From NCBI GenBank assembly GCA_036245525.1, contig BTPG01000005.1, positions 176,879,039-176,943,038 on the forward strand: a stretch of 64,000 nt of DNA, given 5' to 3'. The stretch's first letter is position 1; the number at the start of each line of letters is the position of its first letter. This document shows positions 46,177-54,448 of the stretch, one piece after another. The notes under the pieces were generated by a model. That model was not told where the DNA came from and made no database searches. It saw only the letters and a program-made list of their open reading frames with translations. The position numbers and the translations under genes were made by a program. This DNA is from Semisulcospira habei. Lineage: Eukaryota; Mollusca; Gastropoda; Semisulcospiridae.

Positions 46177-46254
46177 ATTTTGGAGACTAATGGTGATGAA
46201 GCGCTGGCAAAGTTCTTAAAGATTCACGAGACAGTACACATTTCCACGTGTTGA
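46177..46254 (+). CDS. Last exon of the large transposon's W-LGYTT gene
   Basis: Acceptor TTTCTTCCCAG, then ILETNGDEALAKFLKIHE plus a short tail TVHISTC and a stop. Nearly identical to 44519-44578, with a lost stop and seven extra codons. Acidic then basic, helical in look. The function is unknown. Confidence 0.5.
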   Translation: MLETNGDEALAKFLKIHETVHISTC

Positions 46255-46327
46255 AGACATTATCATGGGTCTCTGTGGGGGATGTCACGCAACATATTTC
46301 ATATTTACCCTTCTATTGGCAGTTTGG

Positions 46328-46657
46328 TAATAATAATAATAATAATAATAATTATATTTATAAAGCGCAAACTCCCTGCAGTGCAGGCTCTAAGCGCTGT
46401 ACAATGCAAATCAAAGTTAAAACCTAAACACAAATCAATAAACAAAAAACCCCACAAAATACAAATATTACAATACAAATTCTAAAATTAACAGCACATA
46501 AACACACCCAAAGCACAAACAACCATCGCAACAAGGACTGGGACAGGATCATCACGATGTTATTGTGAAACAGAAAAGAGACTGGAATTTAGTAAGACAG
46601 AGTAGTGGCTCTGGAAAAGATGAGTTTTAAGCTGACTTTTGAAAGAAATTACTGTCG
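46328..46657 (-). mobile_element. LINE 3' end fragment (CR1/L2-like)
   Basis: TAA microsatellite tail at 46328-46352, then AAAGCGCAAACTCCCTGCAG and CTCTAAGCGCTGTACAATG. On the minus strand the far end encodes a short SFKSQLKTHLF-like C-terminus. The empty site (GGCAGTTTGGTATGTTGG) is seen in the nested copy at 45626. It is a different subfamily from 37966-39633. Confidence 0.7.
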
Positions 46658-46705
46658 GTGTGTATGTTGGTCTGCTTTTCTTTTTACAGGTTATAAACTA
46701 CACAT

Positions 46706-48926
46706 TCATTCATTCAATCCTCTCTGCGCCGTCTGGTGCTTGAGGCGACGGCAAGGGAGCGCCACTTTTGTCTGTCAGCTGCTATTTTGGGTGCTGTTTG
46801 CAGAGTAAGGCCTCTGTTCTTGAGCTCTCGCTCCACGGTTCGGCGCCACGTCTCCTTTGGTCGCCCACGGTTTCTCTTCCCCTGTGGTGTCCATCTCAGT
46901 GCCACCCTTGGTAATAAGTCGGGTGACATTCTGCAAACGTGGCCTAGCCATCTCCATCTCCGTGTGGCGATGGTTTCAGCGATGCTGTCTGCGCCTGCTC
47001 TCTTCCGTAGTTCGTTTGTAATCATGTTTGGCCAGAAGACCTTCATGATCCGTCGCAGGCACTTGTTCTGGAAGACTTCCAGCTTGCGTTCCGTAGCAGT
47101 AGTGGATTTCCAGCACTCTGACCCATAGAGAAGGACACTCTAGCTTGCTTACTTACTTACTTACTTACGCCTGTCACCCCTACCCGGGTATAGGCCGTCG
47201 ACGAGAGACCTCCAGCAACTCCTGTCCTGTGCTTCTCCTTCGATTCTACTCCAGGTGGTTCCCAGTCTCTTGATGTCTGCTTGGAGGTCTCGACGCCAGG
47301 AGTTTCTCGGCCTACCTCTTTTCCTCTTTCCCTGGGGGTTCCATGACAATGCCTGCCTAGTGATACTGGAAGCTGGCTTTCTCAGAGTGACCGATCCATT
47401 CCCATCTTCTTCGCCCAATTTCATTCTCTGCTGTTATCTGCTCTGTTCTCTCCCAGAGTCTGACGTTGCTGATCTTCTCTGGCCAGTGGATTTTCAAAAT
47501 TCTTCTAAGGCAACTGTTCATGAAGGTCTGTACTCTGTTGACTGTGGTTTTTGTCAATCTCCAAGTCTCTGCTCCATATAGGAGAACTGCTTTTACATTG
47601 GAGTTGAAAATCCGGACTTTGGTGTGTTGTGACAGCTCTCTGTAACTCCACACTTTTTTCAACTGGAGAAAGGCTGCTCTGGCTTTACCGATTCGTGCTC
47701 TGACATCTGCATCAGTGCCGCCTTTTTTGTCTATGATGCTCCCGAGATAGGTGAAGGACTCCACCTCCTCCAACGGGGTGCCAGCAAGCAAGACTGGTTC
47801 CTCCCTGGTTGCGTTCAGCCTCATTGTCTTTGTTTTCTGTTTGTGAATGGTGAGGCCCACTTGGGACGAGATGTCAGCAAGCCTCGTGGTCTTGTCCTGC
47901 ATTTGTTGATGAGTGTGGGACAGTAATGCCAAGTCGTCTGCAAAATCGAGGTCGTCAAGCTAAAGGACACTCAGCACGTTACTTAAAAATACGAAGCTTG
48001 GTGTGGATGCTCAGGTTTGTGGTCCTCCAGATGGGTTTCAGCATTGCGAAGGCTTGGTTGGCTTTGCTGATTCTTGTGGTGATCTCCCTTGTGCAGTCTC
48101 CATCTGTGGTAACCTTGCTGCCCAGGTACGTGAACTCGTCCACCTCTTGCAGAGGTTGGTCATTGATGGTGATTGGGTCGCCCACTATGGTGTTCTTCCT
48201 CATGACTTGAGTCTTCCTAATGTTGACCCCGAGACCTATGGAGCTTGCTGACTGTGTCAACTGTTGTGTCTTCTGTTGCATGTCCTGGTTTCTGCTTGCC
48301 AGCAGCCCGATATCATCGGCGTAGTCGAGGTCATCCAGCATTGAGGTCAGCGTCCACTGAATTCCCTGCCTCCTTCCCTCTGTGGTGCGGCGCATGATCC
48401 AATCAATTGCCATTGAGAAGAGGATCGGCGAAAGAATACATCCTTGTTTCACTCCGGTTTCCACCTTAAACGGTTCGGTGAGCTGGTTGTTTACTTAGGA
48501 AAGTAAAGATAGGAGACACCAGAAATCAGCGCTACGACGTGGCCAAGTTGAAAGACCCAAAAGTGAAAGAAGAGTTTAGGCTGGCCCTCAGGAATAGATT
48601 TAGTGTTTTGGAAGATGAGACAGCGCTGACTATTGAAGATTTCAACAGAGCCATGAAGGAAACAGGAGGGGAAGTTTTAGGATACAGAAAGAGCAGGAAG
48701 ACAGAGTGGATCTCAGAAGACACGTGGGCTCGCATAGAAGAGAGAAGACAGATCAAGAAGAAACTTTTGGACACCAAATCACCAAGACTGAAGGAAAGAA
48801 TATCAAGAGAATACAGAGAGAAAGATCAAGCGGTGAAGACATCAGCGAGAAGAGACAAGAGAATGCACACAGAAAGGCTGGCAGAAGAAGCGGAGGCAGC
48901 TGCAAAACAGAGAGACATGAAGACAG
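46706..48926 (-). mobile_element. RTE-like LINE with 5' inversion (twin priming), hit by another LINE
   Basis: A 12-base target duplication TAAACTACACAT lies at 46694-46705 and 48927-48938, and the ATTC-repeat tail is at 46706-46720. From 46714 to about 48494 the minus strand encodes the RT C-terminal half: GVKQGCILSPILFSMA, LDDLDYADDIGLLA, EFTYLGSKVTTDG, then RWRWLGHVCRMSPD and the basic tail. From about 48495 to 48926 the strand switches: the plus strand encodes the linker before the RT (RYDVAKLKDPKVKEEFRLAL, KAVKTSARRDKR-like). The middle RT part is missing. This is the usual product of twin-primed LINE integration. The 822-base LINE at 47141-47962 later interrupted it. Confidence 0.88.
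47141..47962 (-). mobile_element. RTE-type LINE fragment nested in another LINE
   Basis: Target duplication AAGGACACTC (47131-47140 and 47963-47972), AAGT-type tail at 47144-47168. The minus strand carries [34 protein letters not shown] and the GKRKRGRPRNSW end. Same family as 23282-25574 and nearly identical to it. One base change near 47385 breaks the C-terminal frame. Confidence 0.92.
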
Positions 48927-49037
48927 TAAACTACACATATTAACACAATAATTAACAATGGTGCTAACATTTAAAGTTGAGTTTGTTTTTTTAGCAGTGA
49001 TTTCCCCCTTTTAGTCATCATTAGTGTGGAATGACTC

Positions 49038-49221
49038 TTGTACCAAGTTTGGATTTGAAGTTGTAAATAGTATTTGAGAAAAAAATAAATTATGTCAATA
49101 TTATGATTTCATATATTTCCTGATCCCGTGACCTTGACCTTTGTGAGAGGTCACTGAAATTAGTATTTTAGAAAGGTCTTGCCACAAAGTATCCTTGGGC
49201 TAAGTTTGAAAACTGTAGCTT
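49038..49221 (+). repeat. R1 repeat, copy E, second part
   Basis: It resumes with TTGTACCAAGTTTGG after the large transposon and ends ACTGTAGCTT, where the CR1/L2-like LINE inserted. Confidence 0.85.
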
Positions 49222-51619
49222 TCTCGACTCTGACACCTCTTCTGTGCTTCCCTCTGACCACTTCGCTATTCTCGTCTCCCTCAATCTACCTCCCCCGAAA
49301 AAAACCAAGCTCGTTGTCTCTCGTCGCAAACTAAAATCTGTCAACCGCGAGAGCTTCTTCGACGAAGCTGTCGACCTTCTCTCGGACCCCACCCCCTCTC
49401 CCGATCTTGCATCCCATTTCGATTCCTCCCTTCGAAAACTTCTAGACACCCATGCCCCTGTCACCACCTGCTCCATACCCAACCGACTCCCCGCCCCCTG
49501 ATGACATAGCTGAGGCCAAGCGCGAGCGCCGACAAGCGGAACGCCTCTGGCGCTCATCTGACCTCACCGTTCACAGACAGATCTTCCAAACAACCAGATC
49601 CAAAGTCTGCAAAATGATCTCCGAATCTAAACGCAAACACCTTCAAAACCAAATCCTGGAATCCACCTCTTCCAAAACCCTCTACGCCACCATGAACACA
49701 CTCCTAGGCACTTCTAATGACTCTCCTCTCCCCAACACACACAGCAAAGAAGAACTCCCGTCTGCTTTCTCTACCTATTTTTCGGACAAAATCCAAAATC
49801 TGCGCGACACACTCGACACCCTGCCTCCTCCGGCTTGCCCTCCCGACCCCACCTTTTCCGGCACTCCCCTCTCGTCCTTCCGCACCGTCTCTCAGGATGA
49901 AGTCCTCAAGACCATAAAGTCCATGCCCTTCAAAACCTGCGAACTTGACCCCCTCCCAGCTTCTCTCTACCGTGACGGCCTTCCAAAACTTCTACCCTTC
50001 ATTACCAACATCATCAACGCATCTCTAGAAAACGGCTCCGTCCCCGATATCTTCAAGTCCGCCATCGTCCGTCCTCTCCTCAAAAAACACAACCTCGACC
50101 CAAACGAACTCAAGAACTATCGCCCAGTCTCCAATCTCTCTTTCCTGTCCAAGCTTCTTGAGAAGGTTGTTCTCAACCAGCTCAACCTCCATCTCACCGA
50201 CAACAACCTCCTCAGTCCATTCCAGTCTGCCTACCGCAAACATCACAGCACTGAAACAGCCCTTCTACATATCTTAAACGAGGTGCTTCTCTCCACTGAC
50301 TCTGGCAACATCTCCCTTCTTACACTACTCGATCTCTCTGCCGCCTTTGACACTATAGACCACTCTATCCTCCTCCACCACTCCTTCGGCATCACTGACT
50401 CTGCTCACTCCTGGTTTCTCTCCTACCTCTCTGACAGACAGCAGTCCGTCACCATCAACGGCGTCTCTTCCAACCCGGTAACGCTCTCCTGCGGAGTTCC
50501 ACAGGGATCCGTCCTGGGCCCGGTCCTTTTCACACTCTACACCTCTCCTCTGTCCAACATCATCCAGTCTCACCGCATACACCACCACCTCTACGCTGAC
50601 GACTCACAACTGCAAGACAAAGACAAACTCGACAACACTCAGTCACTACTGACTCGCACGACTGACTGCTACAAAGACGTGAAAAACTGGATGACAGCAA
50701 ACAAGCTGAAACTGAACGACGACAAAACGGAAGCCATGCTGGTAGGCACTCGCCAAAAACTCTCCCAGCTCCCTCCCTCTCTCCACCTTCAACTCGATAG
50801 CACCCCCATCTCCCTCTCTGACTCGGCCAAGAACCTCGGCGTCATCCTCGATTCCTCTCTGTCCATGACCAACTTCGTCTCCGCCACGACCCAGGCATGC
50901 TATTTCCACCTTCGCCGCATCAGTCAGATCAGAAAATACCTCACTACCGAAGCTGCCACCAAACTTGCTGTCTCTCTCATCTTATCTCGCATCGACTATT
51001 GCAACTCTCTCCTTTCCGGTCTCCCTCACTCCACCATCTTCACTCTCCAACGCGTCCAGAACAATGCTGCCCGTCTCGTCCTCAGAAAGAAAAAATCCGA
51101 CCACATCACACCCCTGCTCAAAATCCTTCACTGGCTCCCCATCCCCCAACGCATCCAATACAAAGTTCTGTCTCTCTGCTACAAATCCCTGAACAACTGC
51201 GCTCCTGCCTATCTCTCCAACTTACTTCACCCCTACACACCTTCCCGCTCCCTCCGCTCTGCCTCCGACCCTCTCCGCCTCCACATCCCTCGCACCAAAC
51301 TTAACACTTTCGGTCCCCGCTCCTTCTCCGTCTACGGTCCATCCATCTGGAACACTCTCCCTCCGTCAGAAACACTCTCTCTCCTCCTTCCAGTCCGCCC
51401 TCAAAACTCACCTCTTTCAACAGTTTTAGCACTATATCACCGCACTCCCCACCCCAAGCTGACCGTCGTAATGTATTTCACTGTTTGTGGTACGTGAGTC
51501 ATTGTCTAAAGCGTGCACATGCGTGCGCGAGTTGTGAGTGTGCGCTTAGAGTTATAATTATTATAAGATAAGCGCATTATAAATACCGTAATTATTTTTT
51601 TATTATTATTATTATTATT
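49222..51619 (+). mobile_element. CR1/L2-like LINE, 5'-truncated, copy 2
   Basis: Duplication TAGCTT (49216-49221 and 51620-51625) and an ATT microsatellite tail. The frame at 49244-49501 has the end of the endonuclease (LPSDHFAILVSL). A frameshift near 49497 leads into the 49452-51497 frame with a near-complete [85 protein letters not shown]. Against copy 1 it has lost HRL after LLH and is shifted near the C-terminus (from WNTLP on). So RT is almost full but this copy is probably inactive. Confidence 0.92.
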
Positions 51620-51719
51620 TAGCTTGAATAGTGTCCGAGGAAATGCCAAAGTTAACCTTTACCATGGATGACCACTGGCTCAGAACATAATCACTTTTGC
51701 TTCTCACGTGAGCCAAAAA
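51620..51719 (+). repeat. R1 repeat, copy E, third part
   Basis: AGCTTGAATAGTGTCCGAGG through TCTCACGTGAGCCAAAAAG, the R1 right end. Confidence 0.85.
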
Positions 51720-52200
51720 GGTACTGTAACCCATATCATACTGAGGCTAAACGTTTCAAATTTGTACACTGCCAATGCAAGCTACATTATAACTCACAGA
51801 TAAGAATATAGACCAATGGCTTTAGTTCAAGGGTGGTGCCAGAATAGCTTTGCACCTACTCAGTGACGGCTTAGAGGCGCCAAACTATTCTGCCACTCCC
51901 CTTGAACTATTTTAGTCACACTTATTTCACACACTGGTGTATTCCGAATGATAAGGGTTAACATATCATTTTTAAATTTTAAGTACTTTTACTAAGTTTT
52001 AGGGCTCTCATGCTGGAGCGTGTGGGTGGAGTTCCCAAACCCCGTAAGTGTAAAAGTTAAAACCCTAAAATCCACCCCTGCAGACCTTTGTTTTGCAGCG
52101 CTCTGCAAAAGATGACAACTTCTATGCTAACTTAAAAAAATGTTTCAAAACATATTAATAATAATTCAGAAGGCCTTGGCTTCCTGCAAATCATACGCAC
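51720..52200. other. Intronic stretch, nothing recognised
   Basis: No exon, repeat or hairpin is recognised in PPM1G intron 2 between the R1 end and exon 2. Confidence 0.5.
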
Positions 52201-52276
52201 CTCCATGCCCATCATAAACAGCAAATAATGATGTGCTTTTGTCGGAGTCAAAATCTGGCAGACAGTTATGGGCATC
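52201..52276 (-). CDS. PPM1G: PPM1G exon 2 (PP2C motif DGHGG)
   Basis: This is a 76-base exon with acceptor TTGTTGTAG and donor GTGCGT. It encodes DAHNCLPDFDSD followed by FAVYDGHG plus one base of a Gly codon. The Asp of DAH and the Asp-Gly of YDGHGG are PP2C motifs; the latter Asp binds the catalytic metal pair in this family. It joins in frame to exon 1 (phase 0) and exon 3 (phase 1, completing the second Gly of DGHGG). The next exon downstream lies 25.5 kb away, beyond the nested transposon block. Confidence 0.93.
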
Positions 52277-52399
52277 CTACAACAACAGCAAAAACCAAGC
52301 AATGTATTTCAATGTAAATCAATGCAATTTGTTTTACACTTAACCTAACCACAAGCTGGTAAATCTTCCAAATCACTGCTGCTCATACATACAAGCCCG

Positions 52400-53340
52400 T
52401 ACACAAAAAAATTTCTCACTTGCTCCAGAACAATGGAAAAGGCAGGTCTGTGGGGTGGTGTAGTTCAGCAATTTCTGGCGGTACAAGTCACAGAATGGTA
52501 CAGCCGTCTTGTTAGTTGTCACCAAGGCTTTTCTTGGGATAGCCGAAATCAGCGAAATGAGAAGAAAATGCAGTTTTTTCCCCACATACTGGTGCTTTTC
52601 CTGTTCTAAGATTACTAAGAACATAACCAGCCACACACAACTTTACCAGGTGTTTAGGGATTGACCACGAGAGTAGATCATGAAGGAAAATGTGTCAGAA
52701 GCATCTTAGATTGCCTATGAAATTGATTTTTCATAATAACTTAATAAGCCTTGTTCCAGCTCTTAATACATTACAGCTCGCAGCAAAGACGTTCCAGCTT
52801 GTAGTATTTGCATTTCAGCTCGTACATAATGAGCAAAACTGCAAAAATACACCTTGCGTAGCCTTCAGATTCGCTGGGCTACTCTAGGGGAACCATGCTC
52901 AGATCAGAACATTCATGTAAAGTTCAGAAAGAAATATGGCCAATATTACCCGTTGTGTTACAACTCTTACAGTATACATTTCATGGATATATGTTCCCGC
53001 TTGTAATAAAATCTGTATCATGGGCAATTGAAGATGCTTCAGACACATTTTCCTTCAGTTATGAATAATGATCTTGTCTCATGGTCAACATTTGCCTAAA
53101 CTAGTAAATTTGTGTCTGGTTATGTTCTTCGTATGGGAAAAGCATCAAATTGTGAGGTGAAAAAAACCCAGCATTTTCTTCACATTTCGGCTAACCATGG
53201 AAAAGGCTGGTGCCTTGCCGACACCTGACGAGACAGCGGTACCATTCTGCGACTTGTAGCGCCAGAAATCGCCGAGCTACATCGCCCAGCAGACTTGCCT
53301 TTTCCTTCGTCCTGGTGCAAGTGAGAAATTCGGATGGGTA
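52400..53340. mobile_element. Foldback element with ~320-base inverted arms
   Basis: Bases 52405-52730 recur inverted at about 53030-53330. Paired blocks include TTTCTCACTTGC-CCAG, AATTTCTGGCGGTACAAGTC, CAGAATGGTAC, AAGAACATAACCAG and GGAAAATGTGTC-GAAGCATCTT. The loop is about 300 bases with repeated CCAGCT(C/T)GTA words. No transposase is present. It fills most of PPM1G intron 1. Confidence 0.75.
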
Positions 53341-53663
53341 GGAGCTGGAACGTAAACGCGCACGAGCCGCTACGGTAGGGAACACTTACCAGCGTGTGCT
53401 AAATCAGCAGAATGAACATAATGTTCACCAACGGTTTCCTTTTTGAAAGAGTGGTGGGGACCAATTTATTAGATAAATAGATGCCCACAGTTAACATATA
53501 ATGACAGTTAATCGGAATGACAGCGCCTGCATCGTAAACAATATTAATCCAGATCACTCTGTCTTTGGGGGCACACTTTAGTGCTAAAACAGGGAAGCTG
53601 TCGCGGTGCAGACGCCGTTGATGATGCGACAAAATTTATCGAGAGAGAAAATGGCCGCTCTAC

Positions 53664-53774
53664 CTCTTGGCTTATCCGCCATCCTTGCATAGATGAGGCG
53701 CCGTAAGTAAACTCTGTGCACGCCTTGTCACTTGAAATCTTGTCCGTAACAGGAGATGAAAGATAAGCACCCAT
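53664..53774 (-). CDS. PPM1G: PPM1G exon 1 (start codon)
   Basis: The exon encodes 37 residues from ATG at 53774 and ends with SQE followed by the donor GTAGAG. The MGAYLS beginning and the MQGWRIS segment match the start of animal PPM1G. Gly2 is in the position that is N-myristoylated in some PP2C family members, but that modification is not shown here. This start was chosen because it gives the family N-terminus exactly; an upstream in-frame ATG would add only four residues (MYSST before MGAY). The exon lies 384 bases from the divergent NRBP1 start codon. It is a phase-0 exon and joins cleanly to exon 2, which starts with DAHNC. Confidence 0.93.
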
Positions 53775-54158
53775 AGTGCTACTGTACAATAAATAGACAC
53801 TAACAGCGACTATTTATAAACATAAAGATAGTAAACATTCCGGCACGTGTATTTTCCTTTCGCGGGTACACCGTCTGTCACGTGACAGAAGAAACGCATA
53901 AAACAAATTTAAATTAAAAACAAAATCTGTATTTTTAAATAATTAATTCATGTTTCTTTTTACACATTGTATTTTTAAGATTAATTATATAATTTTCTTG
54001 AATTGTTTACAAAGATTTATTTTACATAAATTATGTCCAATCGTCGTTCATTTAGTCATTCGTGATGTTTAGTTCTCTCTCATCTCTCTTGTGAAAATCT
54101 GCTACGCGACACAGGTCTAACCGTTTTTACTTAGCAATCGGTGTGTATTTCCAGCAGA
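53775..54158 (+). promoter_or_regulatory. Divergent PPM1G/NRBP1 promoter region
   Basis: This is the 384-base gap between two divergent start codons. It contains two CACGTG E-boxes: one at 53844-53849 and one inside the 10-base palindrome GTCACGTGAC at 53877-53886. The right two-thirds is AT-rich without an obvious TATA box. TTTCCAG just before the NRBP1 ATG could be a splice acceptor, in which case a non-coding first exon would lie further left. Two 5' UTRs and two promoters in so little space suggest a shared bidirectional promoter; this is inferred from layout. Confidence 0.6.
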
Positions 54159-54302
54159 ATGTCAAACGACGCTGAGTCTGAGAAACCGAACATTGTGCCC
54201 AAACCCCCAAATGAGACAGCAGAGAGCGGGGATGACACCGACGACGAAAGTGAAGTATTGGAGGAGAGTCCTTGTGGTCGATGGCAGAAAAGACGTGAGG
54301 AG
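54159..54302 (+). CDS. NRBP1: NRBP1 exon 1 (start codon)
   Basis: This exon has 48 codons from ATG at 54159 to REE at 54302, followed by GTGTGG as donor. NRBP1 is a catalytically dead kinase-like adaptor that binds small GTPases and ubiquitin-ligase components and is linked to ER-Golgi traffic. The segment SEVLEESPCGRWQKRREE is nearly identical to the conserved region just before the pseudokinase domain in animal NRBP proteins. The N-terminal 30 residues are acidic and poorly conserved, as in other animals. The donor is weak after the GT, but the phase-0 junction to exon 2 gives the family sequence REE-VEQRDVPG without gaps. Confidence 0.92.
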
Positions 54303-54448
54303 GTGTGGTTCTGTTTTCATGTTTTACCACATCACCGCTACTCTATTATAGTTGGGACTATGTCATAGTGAATGTGCGTGTTTTTTGTTTTAGTTTTTAT
54401 AGTCGTCACGGTTATTTCAGTATAACGTTAGAAACTGTTACCTCAAAA

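Larger units (their letters stand above)
33526..49037. mobile_element. 15.5-kb DNA transposon, unassigned superfamily
   Basis: The left end reads GAGTCATTCCACACTGATGA and the right end is its complement with one mismatch in the first 23 bases. The flanking duplication is TTGT (33522-33525 and 49038-49041); removing the element restores an uninterrupted R1 unit. Inside are five later insertions (SINE, two LINEs plus a LINE within a LINE, a LINE 3' fragment) and a deleted copy of the same family (43210-45773). Without those, the element is about 8.2 kb. Candidate exons lie at 36719-36901, 37162-37358, 42846-43115 and 46177-46254. Dense arrays of ~20-base words occupy much of the rest. I find no DDE motif by eye and do not match it to a known superfamily. 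Confidence 0.85.
2335..53774 (-). other. PPM1G: PPM1G gene (protein phosphatase 1G), exons 1-5, partial
   Basis: PPM1G is a nuclear, metal-dependent PP2C-family Ser/Thr phosphatase with a long acidic insert; it acts on splicing and chromatin substrates. Five exons are visible at 53664-53774, 52201-52276, 26525-26719, 17597-18336 and 2335-2510. Each has AG/GT borders, and the joined reading frame (phases 0, 1, 1, 0) is open throughout, giving 432 codons plus 2 bases. Hallmarks seen are the MGAYLS start, the MQGW motif, the DAHNC motif, the FAVYDGHGG metal-binding motif, an EELL/DELL-AKY helix and an acidic Asp/Glu-rich run. The second half of the phosphatase domain is not in the window and should lie to the left of base 1. 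Introns are 1.4, 25.5, 8.2 and 15.1 kb, mostly transposon sequence. The exons show no frame breaks, so the gene looks functional. Confidence 0.93.
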
